A DNA stretch of 64,000 nucleotides from UASB124 sp041662445 (GTDB taxonomy: Bacteria; Babelota; Babeliae; Babelales; RVW-14). Within the stretch, counting starts at the first letter, position 1; each line of letters starts with the position of its first letter. Positions 41,773 to 50,441 of this stretch are shown piece by piece. Position numbers and translations under genes: made by a program. The notes under the pieces are model-generated. The model did not search any database, was not told where the DNA came from, and worked only from the letters and a program-made list of their open reading frames with translations. Where the stretch lies: the NCBI GenBank assembly GCA_041662445.1, contig JBAZSL010000005.1, positions 29,154 through 93,153 of the forward strand. The letters are read 5' to 3'.

Positions 41773-42717
41773 CTATGCTTTTTTGAATTCACTATCATCA
41801 AGACGAGGCTCATCACCATGCACACCATCTCGAGATAACCAACGCAAATCCTCTAAGGCGCTCAAACGCTGCTCCATAAGCTTCTGATCAAATACCACAT
41901 AACGCTCACGTGCACCTTGATACAAAAACGCATCACAGGTTATAGATGCTGCATTCATACACCCAACTACCGAAAGCAGATTTTCTTGATGGTCATCAAA
42001 AAAAATTATATTGTCGGGAAGCCATTTGAACGTTTCATAGATGTAGAGCAAGAAAGAACGCAGCGCGTCTCCCTTCGCATTACGACACGTAAAAAATATT
42101 CCTTTATAGAATGCTTGAAACGCCTCATCACAAGTGCCTGTAGGGAGAAATCTTACCTCGCTATCAAGCGCAAAACTTGAGCTAAAATCGATACCCAAGG
42201 CTTTGAGACTTTCGTAACAAATAGTACTCCGAACCATTTCTCCAAATTTTCCCAAACTCGATGATGTAAGAGCAATTATTTTTATATTGCGCTTTTGTAA
42301 GTCCTTAATAATGTGAACAATACGTGGCTCAATCAAACATGTATATCCATACTTAATAATTTTGAGTCCATAAAATTTCCATGGATTAGGCTCTACATAT
42401 TGGCAATATTTTTGGTGTACACGCTCGAAAAATTCGCTGCGCATTGTAGCTACTACATCTCTATCTTGAGGAGCAAAACGATCATCATTACTACTCAACA
42501 AAAGAACCAATGGGTCATCCGGGTATGTTAAAACAAAATCTATATCATAAATAACCAACGTCTTTGGACCAGCATGTGCCAATGCCTGAGTTACGGCATC
42601 ATCAGAAAATGAGTCTACCACGGTAAAACAAGGTTTTTGTTCCATAGAAGAAACATAAAAAAATATGCAGAAGCACCACAGTAAAGCATGTAGCATCGAT
42701 AGAAAAATATGTTTCAT
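41773..42717 (-). CDS. DUF2608 family protein (HAD-like), exported
   Basis: A 314-residue protein with an N-terminal hydrophobic signal (MLHALLWCFCIFFYVSS). A HAD-like domain follows: VIYDIDFVLTYP in motif I position, IKIIALTSSSLG in motif II position, and NIIFFDDHQENLLSVVGCM as motif IV-like aspartates. The DUF2608 family is found mainly in intracellular bacteria; its substrate is unknown. In motif I the sequence is DIDFVLT rather than DxDxT/V-G-T, so catalysis is uncertain. A strong AAGGAGG site precedes the ATG, and it can be masked by the upstream terminator arm (see the hairpin at 42722). Confidence 0.8.
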   Translation of the reverse strand: MKHIFLSMLHALLWCFCIFFYVSSMEQKPCFTVVDSFSDDAVTQALAHAGPKTLVIYDIDFVLTYPDDPLVLLLSSNDDRFAPQDRDVVATMRSEFFERVHQKYCQYVEPNPWKFYGLKIIKYGYTCLIEPRIVHIIKDLQKRNIKIIALTSSSLGKFGEMVRSTICYESLKALGIDFSSSFALDSEVRFLPTGTCDEAFQAFYKGIFFTCRNAKGDALRSFLLYIYETFKWLPDNIIFFDDHQENLLSVVGCMNAASITCDAFLYQGARERYVVFDQKLMEQRLSALEDLRWLSRDGVHGDEPRLDDSEFKKA

Positions 42718-42721
42718 TACC

Positions 42722-42741
42722 CCTCCTTAAAAAAAAGGAGG
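42722..42741 (-). promoter_or_regulatory. Alternative hairpin masking the DUF2608 ribosome-binding site
   Basis: CCTCCTT (from the 3' arm of the mreB terminator) can pair with AAGGAGG, the ribosome-binding site of the DUF2608 gene, across a 6-T loop. The two structures are mutually exclusive. Confidence 0.5.
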
Positions 42742-42761
42742 CTAACACAACGTCAGCCTCC
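42729..42761 (-). terminator. Rho-independent terminator of mreB
   Basis: On the minus strand a 10-bp stem (GGAGGCTGAC/GTTAGCCTCC, one G-U) with a 5-base loop is followed by eight T (42736-42729). It lies 28 bases after the mreB stop. Confidence 0.88.
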
Positions 42762-42788
42762 GATAATTTCGGCCACAACAGTGACTCT

Positions 42789-43832
42789 TTATTTCATCAA
42801 AGCTTCCCTAAAGAAGTCAATTTCTTCAAGAACCTTGCCCGCTCCAAGCACCACACAAAGAAGAGGATCCGGAGCAAGTTTGACCGGCAAACCGGTTTCT
42901 TTGGAAATAAGTACATCAAGATTTTTGAGTAGCGATCCGCCACCGGACATCGTAATGCCTCGATCGACCAAATCCGATGAAAGTTCTGGCGGTGCATTCT
43001 CAAGAGCAGCTCGTACGGCATCAACAATGATTGATATCGGCTCAGTAAGCGACTCAAACACCTCGGCATCGGTCATGCGCACCGTTTTTGGAACACCGGT
43101 AACAAGGTCACGGCCTTTGATTTCAGCGCTGTTACGAGTTTCATCAGCAGACAGCATTGCTGTGCCAATGTTAATCTTCAGATCTTCTGCTGTTTTTTCA
43201 CCAATCAGCAAATTGTATTTACGCTTAACGTACTGCACAATTGCACGATCCATTTCATCGCCGCCAACACGCACCGATTTGCAATATACGATATCTTTAA
43301 GAGAGATTATGGCTACCTCGGTTGTACCGCCACCAATATCAACAATCATATTGCCGGTAGGATCTTCTACCGGAAGCCCCGCGCCAATGGCTGCGGCCAT
43401 TGGCTCCATAATGGTGTAAATTTCACGGGCACCAGCCTGTTTTGCCGAATCCTCAACCGCACGTTTTTCAACCTGGGTGATGCCGGAGGGAACGCCGATA
43501 ATCATGCGTGGGCGGACAAACGTACGTCTGTTGTGGTGCACTTCACGGATAAAATAGCGCAACATGCTTTCAGTCAATTCAAAATTAGCAATAACGCCAT
43601 CACGCATTGGTCGACACGCAATAATGCTCTCTGGAGTTTTACCCAGCATGCACTTTGCTTTGTTACCTGCAGCAAGAACCTCGTTACTCGAATTTTTTAC
43701 CGCAACAACCGATGGCTCATCAAGGACAACGCCACGATTTTTTACATAAATAACTGTGTTTGCTGTGCCCAAATCGATAGCCATATCGTTTGAAAACACA
43801 CTAAATAATTTTTTCGCTGGCCAAAATTTCAT
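42789..43832 (-). CDS. mreB: Rod-shape determining protein MreB
   Basis: The 347-residue actin homologue has MAIDLGTANTVIYVK (phosphate 1), GVPSGITQVEKRAV, the phosphate-2 region MIVDIGGGTTEVAIIS, and the adenosine loop with GITMSGGGSLLKNLD. It polymerises under the inner membrane and directs peptidoglycan elongation. It lies 18 bases after an outer-membrane protein gene and ends at a strong terminator. The mreC/mreD genes are not beside it. Confidence 0.97.
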   Translation of the reverse strand: MKFWPAKKLFSVFSNDMAIDLGTANTVIYVKNRGVVLDEPSVVAVKNSSNEVLAAGNKAKCMLGKTPESIIACRPMRDGVIANFELTESMLRYFIREVHHNRRTFVRPRMIIGVPSGITQVEKRAVEDSAKQAGAREIYTIMEPMAAAIGAGLPVEDPTGNMIVDIGGGTTEVAIISLKDIVYCKSVRVGGDEMDRAIVQYVKRKYNLLIGEKTAEDLKINIGTAMLSADETRNSAEIKGRDLVTGVPKTVRMTDAEVFESLTEPISIIVDAVRAALENAPPELSSDLVDRGITMSGGGSLLKNLDVLISKETGLPVKLAPDPLLCVVLGAGKVLEEIDFFREALMK

Positions 43833-43850
43833 CGCAACACCCTTCAGGTG

Positions 43851-45155
43851 CTAGAAATGGAGCTCTACACCAACTGTAACCTGATGTGTCTTTGACACAC
43901 CATTACCACCAACCGGAATATCATATCCAACAAATACCACTGGTCGCATAAAATACTTTTTCATCGCCGCTTCAGCATCATATGACACCTGCATTGTGAC
44001 ATACTGGTTAGTCCACTTGGACAAACTTTCTTTGCGGCCAACCAAATCATTCACGGCAAGATAAGTAGGAGACAATTGCTGCGCCTCAGCGCTGCGCATG
44101 TCTTTCCAATGATCAATCTGATGATGGAGGTAAGTATATCGAACGTGAAAATCAAGTCCATCAGTAAGATTCGCTAAAATAAAATAGGTAGAAAATTTAA
44201 ATATTACGCCGGGATCGCAACGCACATCGCCCCTAATTGCGCTATAAATTGCTGGCTCTCCTGCCATCGATGGAATGCGCACATTGCGTGTGTGAGAAAA
44301 AAGGCCGGCACATCCTAACATAAAGCCCAATGTCCAATCCTGCCGTAGCTCAAGAGCTGTTACAAAATCTCCATACAATCCCCAATGACCATCACTTCCA
44401 ATCGAAAGTGACGGAGGAATGTCAGGATTTGATGTAAAGCCAGTTGGCACGATGCCTCCAAGTTGGAAATTAATGTCCACCGAACGCATCAACAATACAT
44501 GATCAAAGTTACGGTTCCAACGAAGGTGAAGGTCGAGATCGCCAAAGCCACCTTGATTAAGTTCATTGCCCTGAAAACCGATCATTTTGTGCGTGGTACG
44601 TCGAATTTTGTCAACCAAAAGCGACTGCTGGAAGGAGTCTTGTTCGGTCATGGGCACCTGAAAATAGTCATCAGAGCTACCCGGACTAAACTCAAAATAA
44701 CTGGTTGTCTGAAGCGCCATAAGTGGAATCGAGGCTCCACATTGAAACCCATGCCAACCAAGCTCTTGTTCATAGTTAAGTTGAATGCCCTGCCCGCGAT
44801 TTTTACCCTTAACATTAAATACCATCGACTTGCCATCAAGCTCATGGCTGCCAGTAACTCTAAAAATAGGATCCGCACTTGGTTGCACTTCTTGAAGGCT
44901 TGAAATTACGTCCTTAAGATCATATCGCCCCCATAATTCTGGGATTCCACACGTTCCACCCCCGCGGCGGAATGCTGTCGAGGCGTTAAGGTAAATAAAT
45001 GACGGCGTAATGTGAGAACGTTTTTTGATGGTATACTCTTCAGGACGTTCTAGAAAAGGAAAATATCTACTAACGTTGTGCGTTGCATAGACTGAAGAGG
45101 CACACAAAACGCTGATAAAAAAGAGCCGAATAATGTTATTAAGTCGAATCTTCAT
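43851..45155 (-). CDS. Predicted outer-membrane beta-barrel protein
   Basis: A 434-residue protein with a signal peptide (IIRLFFISVLCASSVYA), a Gly/aromatic-rich body and alternating hydrophobic strands. Examples are LGFMLGCAGLFSHT and VTMQVSYDAEA. The C-terminal strand ends in Phe (VTVGVELHF), a usual sign of BAM-dependent outer-membrane barrels. No specific family is recognised. Repeated short strands, for instance around DLDLHLRWNRNF and DINFQLGGIVP, fit a porin or transporter barrel. A promoter lies at 45215-45242, and mreB follows after 18 bases. Confidence 0.72.
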   Translation of the reverse strand: MKIRLNNIIRLFFISVLCASSVYATHNVSRYFPFLERPEEYTIKKRSHITPSFIYLNASTAFRRGGGTCGIPELWGRYDLKDVISSLQEVQPSADPIFRVTGSHELDGKSMVFNVKGKNRGQGIQLNYEQELGWHGFQCGASIPLMALQTTSYFEFSPGSSDDYFQVPMTEQDSFQQSLLVDKIRRTTHKMIGFQGNELNQGGFGDLDLHLRWNRNFDHVLLMRSVDINFQLGGIVPTGFTSNPDIPPSLSIGSDGHWGLYGDFVTALELRQDWTLGFMLGCAGLFSHTRNVRIPSMAGEPAIYSAIRGDVRCDPGVIFKFSTYFILANLTDGLDFHVRYTYLHHQIDHWKDMRSAEAQQLSPTYLAVNDLVGRKESLSKWTNQYVTMQVSYDAEAAMKKYFMRPVVFVGYDIPVGGNGVSKTHQVTVGVELHF

Positions 45156-45214
45156 GCGCTGCTTCTTCCCAACAAAAAATATGATGTGAAAACGCTATCA
45201 GAAAGGCAAACTTG

Positions 45215-45242
45215 ATGATACGTTAATTTTCCGTTTAGTCAA
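45215..45242 (-). promoter_or_regulatory. Sigma70-like promoter for the outer-membrane protein gene
   Basis: On the minus strand TTGACT (45242-45237), a 16-base spacer and TATCAT (45220-45215) lie about 60 bases before ATG 45155. Confidence 0.5.
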
Positions 45243-45272
45243 GAAAGCTCAAGCCCAGAAGGGTCGTTCCAT

Positions 45273-46040
45273 ATGAACAAAAAACGTTTTTATATCGCCA
45301 ACTGGAAAATGCAATGGACATTTGATGAAACAATCACATTTGCTACACATCATTATGATGCATTGATACAGATTGCCAACGACAGGTCTTGCCAGATTAT
45401 TCTTTGCCCATCATATCCTGTTCTTTATCCATTAGCTGAAATGTTCAAAACAACCAATGTTATGCTTGGGGCACAAGATTGTTCCGATCACACCATAGGG
45501 GCATTCACCGGACAAGTTTCAGCTGCGCATCTCAAATCTGTCGGCTGTACACACTGCATCGTCGGACACAGTGAACGACGTTGTTATAACCATGAAACGA
45601 ACTCAACGATTGCTCAAAAATGCTTGCATCTCATCACCGCCAACATTACGCCAATTTTATGCATTGGAGAAACCAAAGAACAACAACAATCCGGAAAAAC
45701 ATTGGCTATTCTTGAAGATCAGCTTCACGATATCTTCGATATGCTCAAACAAAATCCACTTAATCATAGAACCGCTTTTTTCGTTGCGTATGAACCGGTA
45801 TGGGCAATTGGTTCCTCTATTACGCCACCCAAAGAACATCTTGAAACAGTTTACGCCTGGCTCACCCAAGCAACTCAACACGCAACTTCCGCTATCAACT
45901 GGCATTTTTTATATGGTGGAAGTGTTAATTCACACGTAAGCCGAGAGATTATGACAATGCCATCGGTCGAAGGTCTTTTGATGGGCGGCGCAAGTTTGGA
46001 CTTTCAAGAATTCGAAAAAATTGTAAAATATGACAATTAA
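45273..46040 (+). CDS. tpiA: Triosephosphate isomerase
   Basis: The 255-residue TIM-barrel enzyme has NWKMQWTFDE (catalytic Lys region), VGHSERR with the catalytic His, CIGET, and FVAYEPVWAIGS with the catalytic Glu. It also has the phosphate-binding ends LYGGSVN and GLLMGGASLD. It interconverts dihydroxyacetone phosphate and glyceraldehyde 3-phosphate. It pairs functionally with the aldolase at the window start. It is monocistronic or leads the secG cluster. Confidence 0.97.
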   Translation: MNKKRFYIANWKMQWTFDETITFATHHYDALIQIANDRSCQIILCPSYPVLYPLAEMFKTTNVMLGAQDCSDHTIGAFTGQVSAAHLKSVGCTHCIVGHSERRCYNHETNSTIAQKCLHLITANITPILCIGETKEQQQSGKTLAILEDQLHDIFDMLKQNPLNHRTAFFVAYEPVWAIGSSITPPKEHLETVYAWLTQATQHATSAINWHFLYGGSVNSHVSREIMTMPSVEGLLMGGASLDFQEFEKIVKYDN

Positions 46041-46049
46041 TAAGCATGG

Positions 46050-46078
46050 TTGTCGGCATTGCTATTTATAGATATTAT
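46050..46078 (+). promoter_or_regulatory. Sigma70-like promoter before secG
   Basis: TTGTCG (46050-46055), a 17-base spacer and TATTAT (46073-46078) lie about 40 bases before the secG ATG. Confidence 0.45.
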
Positions 46079-46121
46079 AAGGGCGATGATCAAAAAGAAC
46101 TTTCAAAAAACGTGAGGCATC

Positions 46122-46511
46122 ATGTACGCTTTTTTAATGACACTTTTTATTGTTTTATGTTTCTTCCTTGCACTTTTCATCTTGATTCAACAAGGCAAAG
46201 GCGATCTAGGCTTGGGAAGTATGGGTGGCAGTCAAATGCTTTTTGGCGGCTCAGGCGGTCAGGAATTTTTTGAAAAAGCCACGTGGATTATGGGTGCTGT
46301 TTTTATGTTCGGCGCACTTGGGCTCTCAATTCTCAAAGCAAAAGAGATGCGCAGTTCCGTTCTTGAAGGAGCACAGGCACCTATTCAAGCTCCTCTACAG
46401 ACACCTGTAGCGCCACAACCACCCGCACAGGCTCCTCAACTGCCTTTACCAACCGAAGCACACAACGTTGATAGCGCACCTGAAGCTCCTGTACAAGCAA
46501 AGGACATTTAA
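46122..46511 (+). CDS. secG: Preprotein translocase subunit SecG with Pro/Gln-rich tail
   Basis: A 129-residue SecG. The first membrane helix (LFIVLCFFLALFILIQQGKG) leads to the conserved GLGSMGGSQMLFGGSGGQEF loop and a second helix (GAVFMFGALGLSIL). A low-complexity Pro/Gln/Ala tail of about 50 residues extends the C terminus. It assists SecYE in protein export. It is followed by mlaE after 17 bases. Confidence 0.93.
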   Translation: MYAFLMTLFIVLCFFLALFILIQQGKGDLGLGSMGGSQMLFGGSGGQEFFEKATWIMGAVFMFGALGLSILKAKEMRSSVLEGAQAPIQAPLQTPVAPQPPAQAPQLPLPTEAHNVDSAPEAPVQAKDI

Positions 46512-46528
46512 GCCAATAAAGGCGATCG

Positions 46529-47308
46529 GTGTTTATACGATTCTTGGATTCCCTTGGCAGTATCGTTCTTGAAAATTGTCTCTACCTCGGACGCATCGGA
46601 ATTTTTGCCTACGAAGCAATCGTCACCCTGTTCACGACCAAGCTCAAGGTAAAAAAAGTCTTCTATCAGATGCAATACATCGGAGTCAGTTCACTTCTTA
46701 TTGTATTTTTGGTCGGCGTCGCCGTTGGTGCCGTTCTTGCAATCCATAGTTACACCGGACTTCACCGTTTCGGCGCAACTGATTTCATTGGGCCTATCGT
46801 TTTTTTGGCAATGACGCGTGAGTTTGGGCCTATATTTGCCGCCATTATGGTCATTGGCAGGGCAGGTTCTGCGATGACAGCTGAGCTTGGTAGTATGCGC
46901 ATCAGTGAACAAATTGATGCGCTCCAAACGCTCTGCATTAATCCAATACAATATCTTGTCGTTCCGCGCATCGTTGCCAGTACAATTATTTTGCCATTTC
47001 TTTCAATATTCTGTTCCTTTTTCGGTATTTTGGCCGGCTACCTCACCTCAGTATATTTGCTCGACATTAACGCTGAAACGTATATGCAATCGATTCGATC
47101 GTATGTTGAATTGTCCGACATTATTAACGGTCTTTATAAAGCAATTATTTTTGGCTTCATATTGTCCGTCATTTCTACGTATAAAGGATATGTTACCAGG
47201 GGCGGGGCAAAGGGGTTGGGTCTTTCAACAACCCAAAGCGTGGTATACTCGAACGTTACCATTATTATTGCTGACTATATTTTAACCTCATTGATGTTTA
47301 CAAAATGA
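46529..47308 (+). CDS. mlaE: MlaE-family ABC transporter permease
   Basis: A 259-residue inner-membrane protein of the MlaE/TTG2B family. Five or six membrane helices carry the characteristic MTREFGPIFAAIMVIGRAGS, then AMTAELGSMRISEQIDAL, and later FGFILSVISTYKGYVTRGGA. With MlaF it moves phospholipids or other lipids between membranes. A GTG start behind AAAGG is used. It overlaps mlaF by 4 bases. The substrate-binding MlaD gene is not adjacent. Confidence 0.9.
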   Translation: MFIRFLDSLGSIVLENCLYLGRIGIFAYEAIVTLFTTKLKVKKVFYQMQYIGVSSLLIVFLVGVAVGAVLAIHSYTGLHRFGATDFIGPIVFLAMTREFGPIFAAIMVIGRAGSAMTAELGSMRISEQIDALQTLCINPIQYLVVPRIVASTIILPFLSIFCSFFGILAGYLTSVYLLDINAETYMQSIRSYVELSDIINGLYKAIIFGFILSVISTYKGYVTRGGAKGLGLSTTQSVVYSNVTIIIADYILTSLMFTK

Positions 47309-48060
47309 TTAAGCTGATTGATCTTAAAAAGTCGTTCGGCGACAAGGCTATCACCAAGGGACTCGATCTTACCGTTGACGACGGTGAGTTTTTGGCCATC
47401 ATAGGGAGATCTGGTGAAGGAAAATCAGTCCTCCTTAAGCAAATGATAGGCATCATCCAGCCAGATTCTGGCACCGTGCTCATCGATGGTGAAGATATCA
47501 CCAAGTTACGACGTAAGGCACGACAAGAAATTTTCCATAAATGCGGATATGTTTTTCAATTTGCGGCATTGCTCGACTCGCTCAATGTGCTTGAAAATGT
47601 TGGCATTACACTCATTGAAAACAACGTTGACCCAGAAACCGCCAAACCCCTTGTCATTGAAAAGCTCAAAAGCGTCGGGCTTGCCGAAGACGTACTTGAT
47701 AAATTTCCCGATGAACTTTCGGGCGGTATGAAAAAAAGAGTTGGATTGGCGCGTACACTTATGTTGAGCCCAAAGATTCTCATTTACGATGAGCCAACAA
47801 CGGGACTTGATCCTATTACGGTACGACTGATTCACGAGCTCATACAAAAAACACATATCGAGCAAAAGCTTACGTCAATCGTCATCTCACATGATGTTGA
47901 AATTTTTAAGTACGCAACTCATGTTGCGATGCTCCACGAAGGAAAGATTGTCTACAAAGGACCTGCAAAAACAATCTGGGAGTGTGATAATCCTTACATA
48001 TATCAATTTATTAGGGGGCTTCCTGAAGGACCAATCAAACAAATCGGCTTTGTGTCATAA
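47305..48060 (+). CDS. mlaF: MlaF-family ABC transporter ATPase
   Basis: The 251-residue ATPase has Walker A GRSGEGKSVLLKQ, a Q-loop YVFQFAALLDSLNVLENV, the ABC signature LSGGMKKRVGLART, Walker B ILIYDEPTTGLDP and the switch His in VISHD. The Glu in the P-loop (GRSGEGKS) and the MKKR signature are typical of MlaF. It overlaps mlaE by 4 bases and powers lipid transport at the inner membrane. Confidence 0.93.
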   Translation: MIKLIDLKKSFGDKAITKGLDLTVDDGEFLAIIGRSGEGKSVLLKQMIGIIQPDSGTVLIDGEDITKLRRKARQEIFHKCGYVFQFAALLDSLNVLENVGITLIENNVDPETAKPLVIEKLKSVGLAEDVLDKFPDELSGGMKKRVGLARTLMLSPKILIYDEPTTGLDPITVRLIHELIQKTHIEQKLTSIVISHDVEIFKYATHVAMLHEGKIVYKGPAKTIWECDNPYIYQFIRGLPEGPIKQIGFVS

Positions 48061-48072
48061 CATGCAATTACT

Positions 48073-49341
48073 ATGAATAACGTTGAACAACCGCTTCTAC
48101 TTGTTATTGATGATGAAACTGCAATTTTGACAACGCTTAAAGAGGCGCTTGAAGATGAACAGTTTCGAGTCGAAACGCTTATTGATGCCAGCAAAGCGCT
48201 CGAAAAAATAGGGGAACTTCTTCCCGATATCGTTTTGCTTGATATTTTTATGCCCCCACACAACGGTATAAAAATTCTTGAACAGATTAAGCGTGAATAT
48301 CCAACACAAAAAGTAATTATGATCTCTGGGTATGGCACCATACCAATTGCTATAGAGGCAGTCCAAAAAGGCGCCTTTGATTTTATTGAAAAGCCGCTTA
48401 ATCTTGATGAAATTCTTAACAAAATAGCGTTCTTAAAACACCAAGGGCTCATCAACTCCCGCCCTCCTGTTGAATATGAAATAAGCATGCCTGGTTTAAT
48501 TGGACAAAGCGCTTTATTTGGGGAACTTATCCGTCACGCAAACCTAGTAGCCCCACTCAGAGTGCCACTCTTAATTTATGGCGGCCCTGGTTCGGGTAAA
48601 ACGTTATTTGCTCGCTATATACATCATAAGAATAACTTTGACCCAATAAGTTTTATGACACTCACCTGCGCTACGCTGCAAGCGCTACCTCATAATCTGA
48701 GCGCACACAGGGGATCTGTTTTTTTGAAACACATCCACGAGCTTGATAGCAGACTACAAAATGATGTCTACGAGTATCTGAAAGAAGATCATCCGGACCA
48801 AAAATTCATAGTATCAAGTTCGGTGAATCTTTTTGAGAAAGTCAAAAACAAAACATTCAACCGCTCACTTTTTTGTATGCTCCATGCGTCATCATTAGAA
48901 ATTCCACCTCTTATCAAACGCCGCTGCGATATTCCACTCCTGGCAAACCATTTTATGTATGAAACAAATAAAAAATATGGGGTCTCGGTCTCCTTATCTG
49001 CAAAAGCGTTACGCTTCTTGCGCAATTTTGAGTGGAAGGGAGATGTTGCTCATCTTAAAGCCTGTATAAATGTTGTCGTGGGAGCAGTTGGTCCAACGCA
49101 ATCGGTACTTGATGCTAGCGATTTTTATGACTTTATGCCCTCACAACCTGCAGAGCACCTTGAGCAACAAATGTATACGCGTTTTCATTCACTTGATGAT
49201 GCAACTGTCTCGTTTCAGCAACGATATCTTCATCATCTCCTTAAGATCCACCGTTATGATAAAGCGCAGCTTGCCGAATTTCTTCAGATGCCACTTGCAA
49301 AACTGCACATAAAAATGAATGAACTTAATATCAACCAATGA
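48073..49341 (+). CDS. Degenerate NtrC-like response regulator
   Basis: The 422-residue protein starts with a receiver domain: acidic VIDDE, phospho-Asp at about residue 57 in DIVLLDIFMPP, Ser85, and EKP with Lys107. A AAA+ domain follows with an intact Walker A (YGGPGSGKT, Lys about 176). The GAFTGA loop that contacts sigma54 is missing. The Walker B position reads RGSVFLKHIHE, so the usual DE acidic pair is replaced by KH. The C terminus has a Fis-like HTH (YDKAQLAEFLQMPLAKLHIK). It follows mlaF after 12 bases. It probably still binds DNA, perhaps as a repressor, but not as a normal sigma54 activator. Confidence 0.85.
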   Translation: MNNVEQPLLLVIDDETAILTTLKEALEDEQFRVETLIDASKALEKIGELLPDIVLLDIFMPPHNGIKILEQIKREYPTQKVIMISGYGTIPIAIEAVQKGAFDFIEKPLNLDEILNKIAFLKHQGLINSRPPVEYEISMPGLIGQSALFGELIRHANLVAPLRVPLLIYGGPGSGKTLFARYIHHKNNFDPISFMTLTCATLQALPHNLSAHRGSVFLKHIHELDSRLQNDVYEYLKEDHPDQKFIVSSSVNLFEKVKNKTFNRSLFCMLHASSLEIPPLIKRRCDIPLLANHFMYETNKKYGVSVSLSAKALRFLRNFEWKGDVAHLKACINVVVGAVGPTQSVLDASDFYDFMPSQPAEHLEQQMYTRFHSLDDATVSFQQRYLHHLLKIHRYDKAQLAEFLQMPLAKLHIKMNELNINQ

Positions 49342-49369
49342 TTAAACAGATTTAACGAGGAATGAGATC

Positions 49370-50353
49370 ATGGAACCAACATCCTCTTTTATAAGCGAAC
49401 AAATCAAAGAGAAAAGTCTTAAATGGCTTGAGCTCAAAAACGAAATTAAAAAAGTTATCGTCGGCCAAGATTATGCTGTTGAACGAGTTTTTATTGGCCT
49501 TCTTTGCAACGGACACATCTTACTTGAAGGTGTCCCAGGGCTTGCAAAAACAACGCTGATAAAAACTATCGCAAAGGCTATAGGGCTTTCTTTCCAACGT
49601 ATTCAATTTACACCCGACCTTCTGCCCGCCGATCTTGTCGGAACACTCGTTTACAATCCAAAAAATCAGGATTTTCAGGTCAAACGAGGTCCAATTTTTG
49701 CCAACATGATTTTGGCAGATGAAATTAACCGTGCACCGGCAAAGGTTCAATCGGCGCTCTTGGAGGCAATGCAAGAACATCAAGTAACTATCGGCGATAC
49801 AACCTATGTGCTCGACGAACCATTCTTCGTTCTGGCAACACAAAATCCCATAGACCAAGAAGGCACATACAGGCTTCCCGAAGCACAGGTTGACCGTTTC
49901 ATGTTTAAACTGGTGGTCACCTATCCTAAAATGACCGAGGAACGTGAAATCATCACCAAGGTTTTTGCGCCCCAAGACGTATATAGCGTGATGGATAAAG
50001 ACACAATAACTTCAAGTCAAAAATTGGTATCTGAGATTTATATTGATGATAAAGTTACCGACTATATTCTGCACATAGTCTTTGCTTCGCGAAACCCTAA
50101 AGACTATAAACTCGGTGATATTGCACCATTTATTGAATATGGAGCATCACCACGCGCAACACTCGCACTTACCGCAGCAGCCAAGGCTCATGCATTTCTG
50201 CGTAAACGGCATTTTGTCATGCCCGACGACATCAAAGCAGTTGCTCCTGATATTTTACGGCATCGTATCTTATTAACGTATGAGGCAGAAGCTGAAAATA
50301 TTTCCCCTGATCTCATCGTGCAAAAAATTTTGCACGCTATCACAGCGCCATAA
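49370..50353 (+). CDS. MoxR-family AAA+ ATPase
   Basis: The 327-residue protein is MoxR. It has Walker A EGVPGLAKTTLIKTIA, FTPDLLPADLVGT, Walker B-like LADEINRAPAKVQSALLEAM, QEHQVTIG, FFVLATQNPIDQEGTYRLPE and the lid helix ending. Family members act as chaperones that mature metalloenzymes or surface complexes, usually with a VWA-domain partner. No such partner follows here. The ATG lies after GAGGAATGAGATC, 28 bases from the regulator gene. Confidence 0.93.
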   Translation: MEPTSSFISEQIKEKSLKWLELKNEIKKVIVGQDYAVERVFIGLLCNGHILLEGVPGLAKTTLIKTIAKAIGLSFQRIQFTPDLLPADLVGTLVYNPKNQDFQVKRGPIFANMILADEINRAPAKVQSALLEAMQEHQVTIGDTTYVLDEPFFVLATQNPIDQEGTYRLPEAQVDRFMFKLVVTYPKMTEEREIITKVFAPQDVYSVMDKDTITSSQKLVSEIYIDDKVTDYILHIVFASRNPKDYKLGDIAPFIEYGASPRATLALTAAAKAHAFLRKRHFVMPDDIKAVAPDILRHRILLTYEAEAENISPDLIVQKILHAITAP

Positions 50354-50385
50354 CGAAACCTTTTTGAATTTTATAATCTCCTGTC

Positions 50386-50415
50386 TTGACAGTTCGGCTA
50401 CGGAGAAAGTATCTT
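50386..50415 (+). promoter_or_regulatory. Promoter of the secretion operon with overlapping inverted repeat
   Basis: TTGACA (50386-50391), an 18-base spacer and TATCTT (50410-50415). The inverted repeat CTACGGAG/CTTCGTAG (50398-50405 and 50413-50420) overlaps the -10. Confidence 0.6.
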
Positions 50416-50441
50416 CGTAGTCTATGAAGGGATTTTAAGCC

